Of a stretch of DNA of 64,000 bases, positions 55,895-64,000 are shown in pieces. Each line of letters starts with the position of its first letter. The stretch's first letter is position 1. The position numbers and the translations under genes were made by a program. Source of the DNA: Actinomycetota bacterium (lineage in GTDB: Bacteria > Actinomycetota > Actinomycetes > Actinomycetales > Dermatophilaceae); the NCBI GenBank assembly GCA_020160805.1, contig JAIUPO010000005.1, positions 107,765 to 171,764 on the forward strand. Direction: 5' to 3'. The notes beneath the pieces are model-generated. The model saw only the letters and a program-made list of their open reading frames with translations. It searched no databases and was not told where the DNA came from.

Positions 55895-56376
55895 ACGAAA
55901 TCCTCGGGATTCAGCGAGCGGCGCAGCGCGGCGAGGCCATCGCTGGCCGCGCGCCGCACGGCGGCGGGGGTGGAGCCGATGAGTTCGGCGGTTTCGGTAT
56001 GCGGGAGCCCGCCGTAGTAGTGATGAGCGATGGCGAGGCGTTGCTTCTCCGGCAGGCGCGCGACGTGCGCCCAGATGCTCTCGTTCGGGGTGGGGGGCGA
56101 ATCTCGTTCTGGGAGAATGTCAATGGGTATGGCGCGGCGCGCCCGCCCGCGCAAGATGTCGATGCACTTGCGGCTGGCGACGCGCACCAGCCAGGCCTCA
56201 TGGTGGGTCTCCGGGTCGAGATCCGGCCAGGCGCGCAGGGCCGCGAGGAAGGTCTCGGACCAGGCGTCGTCAGCGTCGGCACCGGTGCCGAGAATGCCGC
56301 GGCATACCCGCAGCACGCGCGGTCCGTGCTCGGTGACTGCGCGCTCGAAGGGGAGGGTGTTGGCCATCGTCTCCAT
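55891..56376 (-). CDS. ECF-type RNA polymerase sigma factor
   Basis: The 161-residue sigma-70-like protein has region 2 ([34 protein letters not shown]) and region 4 ([40 protein letters not shown]). The frame opens at 56451, but I prefer the Met at 56376 (or 56367), since the LexA box at 56426-56441 would otherwise lie inside the gene. It is coupled to ogt. No anti-sigma gene is adjacent, so it may be controlled by LexA. Confidence 0.75.
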   Translation of the reverse strand: METMANTLPFERAVTEHGPRVLRVCRGILGTGADADDAWSETFLAALRAWPDLDPETHHEAWLVRVASRKCIDILRGRARRAIPIDILPERDSPPTPNESIWAHVARLPEKQRLAIAHHYYGGLPHTETAELIGSTPAAVRRAASDGLAALRRSLNPEDFV

Positions 56377-56425
56377 AGTCGCTGACGCGGACAGATGTGT
56401 GAGGTCGTCGGCGTGTCTGATTGCA

Positions 56426-56441
56426 TCGAACAGATGTTCGG
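56426..56441. promoter_or_regulatory. LexA SOS box in the recA/sigma-ogt intergenic region
   Basis: TCGAACAGATGTTCGG differs by one base from the mycobacterial recA SOS box as I recall it (TCGAACAGGTGTTCGG) and fits the Gram-positive LexA consensus. It lies 165 bases upstream of the recA ATG and about 50 bases upstream of the likely sigma-factor start, so it could control both divergent units. Confidence 0.85.
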
Positions 56442-56605
56442 CTACGCTCATCCACAGTCAGGAGCTCGACTTCGCGTTATCCACAGCTTTTCGAGTGGGT
56501 CTGCCGGGTTGTCGGTGCTCTTGTCTAGCGTCTGATCACAGCGCGGAAAACCGCGGTGGGGTCGAAGGCAGGCGCGCCCAGACCACGAACAAAGGAAGGT
56601 GTGGC

Positions 56606-57670
56606 ATGGCCGGCAAATCGGACATCGACAAGGCAATGGACAACAAGAGTCGCTCACTCGACACCGTCATGGGGCAGATCGAGAAGAGCTTCGGCAAGGG
56701 TGCGGTGATGCGTCTCGGTGACGAGGTGCGCGCGCCGATCGAGGTCATTCCGACCGGCTCGATCGCGCTCGATGTGGCTCTGGGGATTGGCGGGCTGCCT
56801 CGCGGTCGGGTCGTCGAGATCTATGGCCCGGAGTCCAGCGGCAAGACGACGGTGGCCCTGCACGCGGTGGCTAATGCACAGCGCAATGGCGGCATCGCCG
56901 CTTTCATCGACGCCGAGCACGCGCTCGACCCGGAATATGCCAAGAAGCTCGGCGTCGACACCGATGCGCTGCTTGTCAGCCAGCCCGACACGGGGGAGCA
57001 GGCGCTCGAGATCGCGGACATGCTGATCCGCTCCGGCGCCTTGGACATCATCGTCATCGACTCGGTCGCAGCGCTGGTGCCGCGGGCCGAGATCGAGGGG
57101 GAGATGGGTGACAGCCATGTCGGTCTGCAGGCGCGTCTGATGAGCCAGGCGCTGCGCAAGATCACCGGCGCCCTCAATAGCACCGGCACGACCGCGATCT
57201 TCATCAACCAGTTGCGCGAGAAGATCGGCGTGATGTTCGGCTCGCCCGAAACCACCACCGGTGGCAAGGCGCTGAAGTTCTATGCCTCGGTCCGGCTCGA
57301 TGTGCGCCGCATCGAGACGCTCAAGGACGGCAACGAGCCGGTCGGCAACCGCACCCGCGTCAAGGTCGTCAAGAACAAGGTCTCGCCGCCCTTCAAGCAG
57401 GCGGAGTTCGACATCCTCTATGGCTTGGGCATCTCCCGGGAGGGTGGCCTGATCGATATGGGTGTCGACCAAGGCTTCGTGCGCAAGTCCGGCGCTTGGT
57501 ACACCTACGACGGCGACCAGCTCGGCCAGGGCAAGGAAAACGCCCGCAACTTCCTCAAGGACAATCCCGACCTGACCAACGAGTTGGAGAAGCGGATCAA
57601 GGAGAAGCTCGGCATCGGGCCGCGGGTCGATGCCCCGGCACCGGTCGCCGACGTCCCGGTCGAATTCTGA
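56606..57670 (+). CDS. recA: recombinase RecA
   Basis: The 354-residue RecA has Walker A GPESSGKT (74-81), Walker [11 protein letters not shown], loop-2 region [20 protein letters not shown] and C-terminal domain intact. It forms filaments on ssDNA, promotes strand exchange and LexA self-cleavage. AAAGGAAGG lies 6 bases before the ATG. The frame is open from 56030, but this start is conserved. recX follows 4 bases after the stop codon. Confidence 0.98.
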   Translation: MAGKSDIDKAMDNKSRSLDTVMGQIEKSFGKGAVMRLGDEVRAPIEVIPTGSIALDVALGIGGLPRGRVVEIYGPESSGKTTVALHAVANAQRNGGIAAFIDAEHALDPEYAKKLGVDTDALLVSQPDTGEQALEIADMLIRSGALDIIVIDSVAALVPRAEIEGEMGDSHVGLQARLMSQALRKITGALNSTGTTAIFINQLREKIGVMFGSPETTTGGKALKFYASVRLDVRRIETLKDGNEPVGNRTRVKVVKNKVSPPFKQAEFDILYGLGISREGGLIDMGVDQGFVRKSGAWYTYDGDQLGQGKENARNFLKDNPDLTNELEKRIKEKLGIGPRVDAPAPVADVPVEF

Positions 57671-57674
57671 GCCG

Positions 57675-58406
57675 GTGACCGATAGCTCGCCGGCCGATCT
57701 CGACGCACTACGCGCCGCGATCGGCCGGATGGAGACCGGCGGGCCACCACCACACCACCCGCCCCGGTCGTCGCCGGATGCCCCGTGGGATGCCACTGCA
57801 TCCGGCGACGACCACCCCGACGCTCGCGGGGGCCGGCAGCGTGCCGGCCAGGAGCGTGCCGGTCGGGGGCGCCGCCAGCCTGGGGGCGACGACGACCGGG
57901 GTGCCGGCGACTCGCGCCCGGCGCGCGACCCCCATGCGGTGGCGAAGGCGATCGTGTTGCGGCAGTTGACGAACTCACCCAAGACGCGAGCCCAACTGGA
58001 GCAAGCGCTCGCCAAACGCGAGTGCGACCCGCAGGTCGCGCGGGAGGTCCTCGATCGACTCACCGAGGTGGGTTTGGTCGACGACACGGCCTATGCGCAG
58101 ATGTTCGTGCGTTCCAAACAGCAGACGCGGGCGTTGGCGAAGTCGGCGCTGCGTCGCGAGCTGCGCACCAAGGGGGTGGACGACGAGACGGCGGCGGAGG
58201 TCTTGGACGGACTCTCGGATGCCGCCGAAGAGGAGCAGGCCCGAGAGCTGGTCCGGGCGCGCATTCCCCGCTTGCACGGACTCGATCGCCAGGTGCAAGT
58301 TCGGCGGCTCGCGGGATTGCTCGCGCGCAAGGGCTATCCCTCCTCCATTGCCGGGCGAGTGGTCTTCGAGGAGCTTGATCTTGCGTCGGAGCACCGGCGG
58401 GACTGA
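57675..58406 (+). CDS. recX: regulatory protein RecX
   Basis: The 243-residue protein has a disordered Pro/Gly/Asp/Arg-rich N-terminal stretch (residues 1-85) and the RecX three-helix repeats (TNSPKTRAQLEQALAKRECD, VGLVDDTAYAQMFV, RELRTKGVDDETAAEVLDGL, LARKGYPSSIAGRVV). It binds and tempers RecA filaments. The GTG at 57675, 4 bases after recA, is the likely start. The long N-terminal extension is common in actinobacteria. Confidence 0.9.
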   Translation: MTDSSPADLDALRAAIGRMETGGPPPHHPPRSSPDAPWDATASGDDHPDARGGRQRAGQERAGRGRRQPGGDDDRGAGDSRPARDPHAVAKAIVLRQLTNSPKTRAQLEQALAKRECDPQVAREVLDRLTEVGLVDDTAYAQMFVRSKQQTRALAKSALRRELRTKGVDDETAAEVLDGLSDAAEEEQARELVRARIPRLHGLDRQVQVRRLAGLLARKGYPSSIAGRVVFEELDLASEHRRD

Positions 58407-58497
58407 GGGGCGCTGGTGCGGATCGACCGGGGCGCCGGCCGGGACACCGCTCGCGATGAGCTGACCTGTTAGGCCCGCCTGGGTCGTTCGGTGGGCA

Positions 58498-58512
58498 TAT
58501 AGTCACAATGAC
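58498..58512 (+). promoter_or_regulatory. pncB promoter -10 with overlapping small dyad
   Basis: TATAGT (58498-58503) lies 35 bases before the pncB ATG, and GTCACAATGAC (58502-58512), an inverted GTCA/TGAC, overlaps it. A Nudix-type regulator (NrtR-like) is encoded in the same operon and could bind here; the dyad is short, so this is only a candidate. Confidence 0.35.
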
Positions 58513-58538
58513 GCAATCTCCACGAAGGGAGTGACGGC

Positions 58539-59879
58539 ATGGTGACAACGGAACGGGCGATGCCCGCGGGGGAGGGCGGGCGCCGCCCGGCTCGATATGC
58601 CGCCAGTCCCGGGATGCTCACGGACCGCTACGAGCTGACGATGTATTCCTCCTTCGTCGAGGACGGCAGCGTCGACAATCACTCGGTTTTCGAGGCCTTT
58701 GCCCGGCGCCTTCCGACCGGCCGGCGCTATGGCATGCTCGCCGGGCTTGGTCGGCTCATCCCGCAGATCGTCGGCTTCGGCTTCGACGACGCCGAGCTGC
58801 GCTACTTGCTCGACACGGGCGCCATCACGCCGAAGGCCGCTGATCGACTGGCGAACTTCTCCTTCTCCGGCGACATCACGGCATACCCCGAGGGGGAGAT
58901 CTACGTCCCCGGAAGCCCGGTCCTCACGGCGGAAGGGCCGCTCGGAGAGTGTCTGCTCTTGGAAACCCTCGTCCTGTCCGTGCTCAACCATGACACCGCG
59001 GTGGCCAGCGCCGCGGCACGCATGGTCACCGCCGCAAGCGGTCGCCCAATCATCGAGATGGGGACGCGGCGCACGCACGAGCAGGCGGCGATCGCGGCGA
59101 CGCGGGCGGCATACCTCGCCGGCTTCGCCAGCACGAGCAATCTCGCGGGCGGGCACATCCACGAGATCCCCACGGTCGGCACGGTGGCCCACGCCTTCAT
59201 CCTCGCCCACGAGAGTGAGCGGGCCGCCTTCGCCAGCCAGGTCGCGGCCCTCGGGCCGGGAACGACGCTGCTCGTCGACACCTACGACATCGAGCACGGC
59301 ATCCGCACGGCGGTCGAGGTCGCTGGGCCCGACTTGGGGGCCATCCGCATCGACTCCGGCGACCTCGATATCGAATCGCGCCGCGCCCGAACGCTTTTGG
59401 ACGAGCTCGGTGCCACGAACACACGCATCGTCGTGACCAGCGACCTCGACGAATACGTCATCACCGCCCTCGGCGCCGCGCCCATCGACGGTTATGGCGT
59501 CGGCACGCGCGTCGTGACCGGTTCGGGCCACCCGACGGCGGGGATGGTCTACAAGCTCGTGGCCGTCGCCGACCGGCCCGGCGCCGACGCGCCCGTCCGC
59601 CCGGTGGCCAAGAAGGCGTCCGGCAAGGGCTCCGCGGGTGGGCGCAAAACGGCATACCGCCGCGACGGCGACGAGTTCTTCACCCTGACCGGGAAGGTCC
59701 CGAGCGACGCCACCGCGGTCCAGGTCCCGGTTATTCGCGCTGGACAGGTCGTGCACGACCCCACGCTGGATGACATCCGCGCGCACGCCCGCCGAGCGAT
59801 CGACGCCCTACCCGCCGAGGCGCGCGATGTCGCCGACGGCGCACCCTTCACCACCGCAACCGAGGAGGATCACCGATGA
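58539..59879 (+). CDS. pncB: nicotinate phosphoribosyltransferase
   Basis: The 446-residue enzyme makes nicotinate mononucleotide in NAD salvage. Typical segments: LTDRYELTMYSSFVEDG, ARRLPTGRRYGMLAGLGR, IEMGTRRTHEQAAIAATRAA, FASTSNLAGG, IRIDSGDLDIESRRAR and GYGVGTRVVTG. A Lys/Gly-rich loop (VAKKASGKGSAGGRK) is common in actinobacterial versions. AAGGGAG precedes the ATG. First gene of pncB-pncA-nrtR, overlapping pncA by 4 bases. Confidence 0.94.
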   Translation: MVTTERAMPAGEGGRRPARYAASPGMLTDRYELTMYSSFVEDGSVDNHSVFEAFARRLPTGRRYGMLAGLGRLIPQIVGFGFDDAELRYLLDTGAITPKAADRLANFSFSGDITAYPEGEIYVPGSPVLTAEGPLGECLLLETLVLSVLNHDTAVASAAARMVTAASGRPIIEMGTRRTHEQAAIAATRAAYLAGFASTSNLAGGHIHEIPTVGTVAHAFILAHESERAAFASQVAALGPGTTLLVDTYDIEHGIRTAVEVAGPDLGAIRIDSGDLDIESRRARTLLDELGATNTRIVVTSDLDEYVITALGAAPIDGYGVGTRVVTGSGHPTAGMVYKLVAVADRPGADAPVRPVAKKASGKGSAGGRKTAYRRDGDEFFTLTGKVPSDATAVQVPVIRAGQVVHDPTLDDIRAHARRAIDALPAEARDVADGAPFTTATEEDHR

Positions 59880-60457
59880 CCGCAACTGCTTTGCTCGTGG
59901 TCGATGTCCAGAACGACTTCGTTGAGGGCGGTTCCTTGGCCGTCGCCGGCGGCACGGCGGTGGCTGCGGACATCGTCGACTTCATCGACCGATCGAGGGC
60001 CGACTATGCCCTGATCGTCGGCTCCCGGGACTGGCATACCCCGGACTCCGACAATGGCGGACATTTCGCCCTGACCGGGGCGCCGGACTTCGCCGGGACC
60101 TGGCCGGTGCACTGCGTCGCAGGGACGCCGGGCGCCGAGTACGCCCACCCCGAGTTGGCGCAGCGGCTGACGCACCAGGTGCGCAAGGGGATGGACGAGC
60201 CAGCCTATTCAATGTTCCAGGGCGTGGCGGTAGACAGCGGTCAGTCGTTGACCACGCTCCTGCGTGCGGCCGATGTCGAGGCCGTCGATGTCGTCGGCAT
60301 CGCCACCGACTATTGCGTCCGCGCCACCGCCCTCGATGCGGCCCGTTCCGGCATGCGCACCCGGGTGCTGCTGCCGCTCACCGCTGGCGTTGCGCCGGAA
60401 TCCACTCGCGCGGCCGTCGACGAACTAATCGACGCCGGCGTGGAGGTCGTGCGATGA
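59876..60457 (+). CDS. pncA: nicotinamidase
   Basis: The 193-residue isochorismatase-fold amidase deamidates nicotinamide to nicotinate, the substrate of PncB. Catalytic Asp in [11 protein letters not shown], metal ligands in [13 protein letters not shown], Lys in [13 protein letters not shown] and nucleophile Cys in [12 protein letters not shown]. It overlaps both neighbours (ATGA), so the salvage steps are made together. Confidence 0.95.
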   Translation: MTATALLVVDVQNDFVEGGSLAVAGGTAVAADIVDFIDRSRADYALIVGSRDWHTPDSDNGGHFALTGAPDFAGTWPVHCVAGTPGAEYAHPELAQRLTHQVRKGMDEPAYSMFQGVAVDSGQSLTTLLRAADVEAVDVVGIATDYCVRATALDAARSGMRTRVLLPLTAGVAPESTRAAVDELIDAGVEVVR

Positions 60458-61209
60458 CCGCGCCGGCCGGTTACGACGTGAGTGCCCACCCGCCCTTCGC
60501 GGTCACGGTCGACCTGACGGTTTTCACGATCCACGATGGAGCGCTGTCCGTGCTGCTGATCCGGCGCGGCGACGATCCGTATGCCGGCCGCTGGGCCCTG
60601 CCAGGTGGCTTTGTCGAACCCGACGAGGATGCTGCGACCGCCGCCTGGAGGGAGCTCGCGGACGAGACCGGGCTGGAACGCTTCTCTGGCCACTTGGAGC
60701 AACTTGCGACCTATTCTGCGCCCGATCGTGACCCGCGGATGCGGGTGGTCTCGATCGCGCACCTCGCGTTCGCGCCCGGGCTGTCCCGGCGCGGCCCGAC
60801 GGCCGGATCGGACGCATCCGCTGCCCGCTGGTGGCCGGTGGAAGACCTCGGGCTCGATGGTGGCCAGGAGGCAGGCGTCGAACTTGCCTTTGATCACGCC
60901 GAGATCCTGCGCGACGCACTGGAGCGGGTGCGGTCCAAGATCGAATACACCACGCTCGCAACACAATTCGTCGACGAGCCGTTCACGCTGGCCGATCTGC
61001 GCAGGGTGTATGCCGCGGTCTGGGGTGCCGCGCCCGACCTCGGCAACTTCCGCCGCAAGGTGCTCTCGACGTCAGGATTTGTCGTGGCGACGGAGCAGGT
61101 CGATGAGGGCGAGGGGCGCCTCGGGCGGCCGGCGTTGTTGTACCGGCGTGGGTCCGCCACGCATCTCCAGCCGGCCATGCTGCGCCCGGATAGTCCACTT
61201 TCCGGCTGA
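60454..61209 (+). CDS. nrtR: NrtR-type Nudix-family transcriptional regulator
   Basis: The 251-residue protein has an N-terminal Nudix domain ([20 protein letters not shown] then ADETGL; box complete except one Glu to Asp) and a C-terminal winged helix ([28 protein letters not shown]). This is the NrtR layout, a repressor of NAD genes that senses ADP-ribose or related ligands. Location in the pncB-pncA operon supports autoregulation. Confidence 0.88.
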   Translation: MTAPAGYDVSAHPPFAVTVDLTVFTIHDGALSVLLIRRGDDPYAGRWALPGGFVEPDEDAATAAWRELADETGLERFSGHLEQLATYSAPDRDPRMRVVSIAHLAFAPGLSRRGPTAGSDASAARWWPVEDLGLDGGQEAGVELAFDHAEILRDALERVRSKIEYTTLATQFVDEPFTLADLRRVYAAVWGAAPDLGNFRRKVLSTSGFVVATEQVDEGEGRLGRPALLYRRGSATHLQPAMLRPDSPLSG

Positions 61210-61232
61210 GCTTCGTGCAGCGCGAGGACGGT

Positions 61233-61607
61233 TCATTCGTCGGCGGCGATGAACTCCAGCCGGTTGCCGAAGGGGTCGTCGGTGTGGAAGCGCCGGGTGC
61301 CCGGCACTTCGTCGCTCCAGCGCACGTCCGCACCCGTGGCTGACAGCGTCTCGGCGAGGGCGTCTAGGCCCGTGACGAGGAGCGCGGGGTGCGCCTTGCG
61401 CGCGGGCGTGAACGGATCCTCAACACCCATATGCATCTCGAGGTCGCCGCGCCGGAACCAACAGCCTCCGCGCACCGCGAGCAGTGGCGGTTTCGGGACC
61501 TCGTCGAAGCCAAGGGAGCCGACCCAGAAAGCACGACTTGCGTCCTCCCCGCCAGCGGGGATGGCCAATTGCACGTGCTGCAAGCGTTCGACCTGGAAGT
61601 CACCCAT
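61233..61607 (-). CDS. VOC-family (glyoxalase-like) protein
   Basis: The 124-residue VOC protein has LQHVQLAIPAGGEDASRAFW, LEMHMGVEDPF and a final DPFGNRLEFIAADE with the metal-site Glu. Probably a metal-dependent lyase, isomerase or resistance protein of unknown substrate. It converges on nrtR and lies 38 bases after the MocR gene's stop in the opposite direction of transcription order. Confidence 0.82.
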   Translation of the reverse strand: MGDFQVERLQHVQLAIPAGGEDASRAFWVGSLGFDEVPKPPLLAVRGGCWFRRGDLEMHMGVEDPFTPARKAHPALLVTGLDALAETLSATGADVRWSDEVPGTRRFHTDDPFGNRLEFIAADE

Positions 61608-61645
61608 TGCTCAACCCTGCCACGTCGTGCCTGGTGTGAGTTGGC

Positions 61646-63088
61646 TTAGGCGACGAAGCCGCGGGCCGGGGCCGTGGTCATGGCGGCGACCCCCCGCTCC
61701 CGCACCTGCGCTACGGCCTCCGCCAGTCGATCCACCGCATCGGTCATCCGCGCCGGATCGGTGACATAGGGAACCCGCACGTGATGCTCGAACCCCCCGG
61801 CGGGTGCGAACCGTGGTCCGGCGGCGATCAGCAGCCCGCGCTCGGCCGCGGCCAGGGTGACTGCCCCCGCGTTCACCGGCCCGAGGTCCACCCACAGACT
61901 CAAACCGCCGCGTGGCAGAACGAAACTCGCGTCCGGCAGTCGCTCACGCACCGCACCAGCCGTCGCATCGCGGGCCGCGCGCAGGTCGGCTCGCCGGTCG
62001 GACGGCATACCTCCGTGCGTGCGCAGCAGCGAGGTGAGTACCAATTGCTCGAGGATCGGCGCGCCGAGGTCCAAGGTGGCGCGGGCGTCCAGCAGGCGCG
62101 AGGCGAGCGCGGCTGGCACGCGCAGCCAGCCAATCCGCAGGCCACCCCAGAAGGATTTCGCGGCGCTCCCCAGTGAAATCGCCTCGGGGGAGAAGTGGCC
62201 GAAAGGTTTCGGCGCCGCGCCGGTGCCGAGGTCGACCTCGGCGATCGTTTCGTCGATGATCGGCCGCGTCCGGGCCGCTCTGAGGCTCGCCGCGAGGCGC
62301 TCTCGACCCGCGTCGTCGAGGAGCGCGCCGGTGGGATTGTGGAAGTCGGGGATGAGGTATGCCGCCCGAGCACCCGCCCCGGCGATCACTCGCGAGGTCT
62401 CGTCGAGGTCGTGCCCATCGCTGTCGACGGGAACGGTCACCGTACGAATCGCGCTGTGCCGCAACGCTTCCAGGGCGTTCGGATAAGTCGGACTTTCGAC
62501 GATCACCCGGTCCCTGGGCGACAGTAGCGCGCGCGCGACAATCGCGAGCCCGGCAACGGCTCCCGAGGTGACGAGGATCTGGTCGGGGGTTGTGGGGAGT
62601 CCGCGCTCGGCATACCGATCGGCGATGGCGGTGCGGAGTTCCAGGAGGCCCACGGGGGCGTAGCCGTTGTCCGCGAGATAGCTCGGCAACTCGGCAATCG
62701 CCTGGGTGAAGGCATCGAGCACGCCCGCCGGCGCCCGCGTCGCGGCGCACGTCAGGTCGATGGCATCGGGGTCGAGATCGACGGCCGGCGAGAGCACCCG
62801 GCTGGCCGCGACGGCCTTTCCTGGCACGACGGCGATCGACCCAGACCCGCGACGGGAGGTGAGGTAGCCGCGGTCGGCCAGCACGGCATACGCACCCGTG
62901 ACCGTGGTTCGCGAGCAGCCGAGGGCTGCCGTGAGTTCCCGCTCGCTCGGCAGGCGGGTCCCGGAGGCGATGCGGCCGTCGGCGAGCAGGGCCATGATCG
63001 CGCCGGCTAAGGAGCGGTATGCGGGCCGGGCCAGCGCGTCCGGCCCGAGTAGCCGGGTGAGGCGCGTTGCGGAGATCGCGGGCGTCAT
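61646..63088 (-). CDS. MocR-family regulator (GntR helix-turn-helix fused to aminotransferase fold)
   Basis: The 480-residue fusion has an N-terminal winged helix (IASGTRLPSERELTAALGCS, RTTVTGAYAVL) and a type-I PLP aminotransferase-like domain (VTSGAVAGLAIVARALL, YLIPDFHNPTG, SLGSAAKSFWGGLRIGWL with the PLP Lys). MocR proteins sense PLP or amino compounds. It is divergent from a YczE-like membrane protein gene, the usual pairing. The ATG at 63088 is chosen; the frame continues across the intergenic region. Confidence 0.9.
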   Translation of the reverse strand: MTPAISATRLTRLLGPDALARPAYRSLAGAIMALLADGRIASGTRLPSERELTAALGCSRTTVTGAYAVLADRGYLTSRRGSGSIAVVPGKAVAASRVLSPAVDLDPDAIDLTCAATRAPAGVLDAFTQAIAELPSYLADNGYAPVGLLELRTAIADRYAERGLPTTPDQILVTSGAVAGLAIVARALLSPRDRVIVESPTYPNALEALRHSAIRTVTVPVDSDGHDLDETSRVIAGAGARAAYLIPDFHNPTGALLDDAGRERLAASLRAARTRPIIDETIAEVDLGTGAAPKPFGHFSPEAISLGSAAKSFWGGLRIGWLRVPAALASRLLDARATLDLGAPILEQLVLTSLLRTHGGMPSDRRADLRAARDATAGAVRERLPDASFVLPRGGLSLWVDLGPVNAGAVTLAAAERGLLIAAGPRFAPAGGFEHHVRVPYVTDPARMTDAVDRLAEAVAQVRERGVAAMTTAPARGFVA

Positions 63089-63149
63089 GAGGCCACACTG
63101 ACATAAGTGGCTATAGAAAGACAGTCCACTTGTGCGGCATCCTTGTCGT
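63089..63149. promoter_or_regulatory. divergent promoter region with MocR operator candidate
   Basis: An inverted repeat AAGTGG (63105-63110) and CCACTT (63126-63131), 15 bases apart, sits in the 61-base spacer between the two divergent genes. The two arms can be extended as AAGTGG-CT and AG-CCACTT with one mismatch. Position and symmetry suit binding by the adjacent MocR protein. Confidence 0.5.
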
Positions 63150-63869
63150 ATGTCGCCCCTCCACCTGGCCCGTCGCGGCCTCTCGCGTCGTGTGGACCTG
63201 CTGCCGATGACCCCGCTGGAACAGGTGCGCGCCGGCCGGTTCGCGCATCGGTTCACTCAGCTGATCGCGGGGCTCGTGCTGTATGGCGTCTCGATGGCCA
63301 TGCTGCTGCGCAGCGGGCTGGGCCTCGACCCGTGGGATGTCTTCCATCAGGGCGTGCAAACGCACTGGGGCGTCAGCTTCGGCACCGTCGTCATCGTGAC
63401 GAGTTTCGTCGTGCTGCTGTTCTGGATCCCGCTGCGCCAGTGGCCCGGTCTGGGCACCCTCCTGAACTCCGTGCTCATCGGGATCGCGACGGATGTGACC
63501 CTGCGCTTCCTCAGCGCTCCGGAGAATCTGGCCGGTCGATGGAGTCTGCTGATCGGCGGCATCGTCGCCAACGGCCTGGCCGGCGCGTTGTATATCGGCA
63601 GCCAGTTCGGGCCCGGCCCGCGAGACGGGCTGATGACCGGTCTTGCCCGACGAACCGGACGCTCTATTCGCTTGGTACGCACCACGATTGAGGTGACGGT
63701 CCTGGTGCTCGGCTGGCTGCTCGGCGGCACGGTGGGTGTGGGGACGGTGCTGTATGCCGTGGGCATCGGCCCGATCGTGCAGTTCTTCCTGCCCATCCTG
63801 ACCGTGCGGGTCCACCCACCATCGCGGGTCGCCGTCCCGGCGTCAGTACCGGAGGCCAGCGCCCGTTGA
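63150..63869 (+). CDS. YczE/YyaS/YitT-like membrane protein
   Basis: The 239-residue polytopic protein has about five helices (FTQLIAGLVLYGVSMAMLL, GTVVIVTSFVVLLFWIPL, LGTLLNSVLIGIATDVTL, GGIVANGLAGALYIGSQFGP, and the C-terminal VLVLGWLLGGTVGVGTVLYA). It belongs to the membrane family regularly found beside MocR genes, perhaps a transporter of the compound sensed. The ATG at 63150 is preferred over the GTG at 63132. Confidence 0.8.
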   Translation: MSPLHLARRGLSRRVDLLPMTPLEQVRAGRFAHRFTQLIAGLVLYGVSMAMLLRSGLGLDPWDVFHQGVQTHWGVSFGTVVIVTSFVVLLFWIPLRQWPGLGTLLNSVLIGIATDVTLRFLSAPENLAGRWSLLIGGIVANGLAGALYIGSQFGPGPRDGLMTGLARRTGRSIRLVRTTIEVTVLVLGWLLGGTVGVGTVLYAVGIGPIVQFFLPILTVRVHPPSRVAVPASVPEASAR

Positions 63870-64000
63870 GGTCATTCGCGCCGTGATCGGGCGAGAACCG
63901 AACGGCACGGCGCACGGTAGGTCGGCGTCGGCGCGGCGTGTCACATACGACCGGGTGTCCGCTTCCCCGTCCGGCCCGGGTACGGGTTTCGTTAGCGGGT
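63870..64000. other. intergenic end of window
   Basis: After the membrane-protein stop no credible gene or clear structure is seen. No octamer site is present. Confidence 0.5.

Noticed and set aside
2919..63760. GTATGCCG as an FtsK-orienting (KOPS-like) sequence
   Set aside because: The two orientations are equally frequent on the plus strand, whereas orienting sequences are strongly skewed.

Overview
The window looks like chromosome from a high-GC Gram-positive bacterium (Actinomycetota, probably Micrococcales; a Dermatophilaceae/Intrasporangiaceae-type relative is my best guess, not proven). Evidence: G+C near 65-73% in the lines I counted; the actinobacterial order rpsO-pnp ... dapB ... 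thyA/folA-dapA-rnj ... ftsK ... rimO-pgsA-cinA-clgR ... recA-recX; a mycothiol-type DinB-like enzyme; a mycobacterial-type LexA box; and several apparently leaderless genes.

Layout. 0-11 kb: aconitase behind an 18-bp perfect palindrome, then small enzymes (hydrolases, cytidine-deaminase-like, VOC, DUF1697), a broken vapBC pair, an XRE-cupin regulator, a secreted trypsin-like protease and a frameshifted acyltransferase. 11-14 kb: rpsO and pnp. 14.8-18 kb: a redox operon (ApbE flavinyltransferase, di-haem-type membrane protein, NuoF-like flavoprotein, ferredoxin, small exported Ser-rich peptide). 18-24.5 kb: APH-like kinase, GNATs, dapB, sirtuin, AzlCD exporter, crotonase-like protein. 24.6-27.4 kb: IS mosaic (IS3 fragment, ISL3 fragment, and one intact ISL3-family element with an 8-bp target duplication). 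27.4-32.4 kb: folA, thyA, dapA, rnj and a sugar epimerase. 32.4-36.6 kb: accessory island (half an ISL3 element, a Nudix gene coupled to an unrecognised 504-residue protein of lower G+C, and remnants of mobile-element and redoxin genes). 36.7-47.8 kb: ftsK, MauE-thioredoxin fusion, ion channel, dipeptidase, P450, rimO-pgsA-cinA-clgR and nei. 47.9-55 kb: lhr helicase and an OafA-type acyltransferase. 55-58.4 kb: sigma factor-ogt and recA-recX, with a LexA box in the divergent spacer. 58.5-61.2 kb: NAD salvage operon pncB-pncA-nrtR. 61.2-64 kb: VOC protein, then a divergent MocR regulator/YczE-like membrane protein pair.

Two signals stand out beyond ordinary annotation. First, the octamer GTATGCCG (complement CGGCATAC) recurs roughly once per kilobase, in both orientations equally, in every reading frame (even forcing rare codons such as ATA), and sometimes as inverted pairs at terminators. 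It is missing from the intact IS and from the 32.2-37.2 kb island. This resembles DNA uptake sequences or other genome-wide signal words. Second, at least four families of long intergenic palindromes occur, three of them with two copies in the window. The best candidate for an undescribed gene system is the two-gene Nudix plus 504-residue module at 33.8-35.8 kb.
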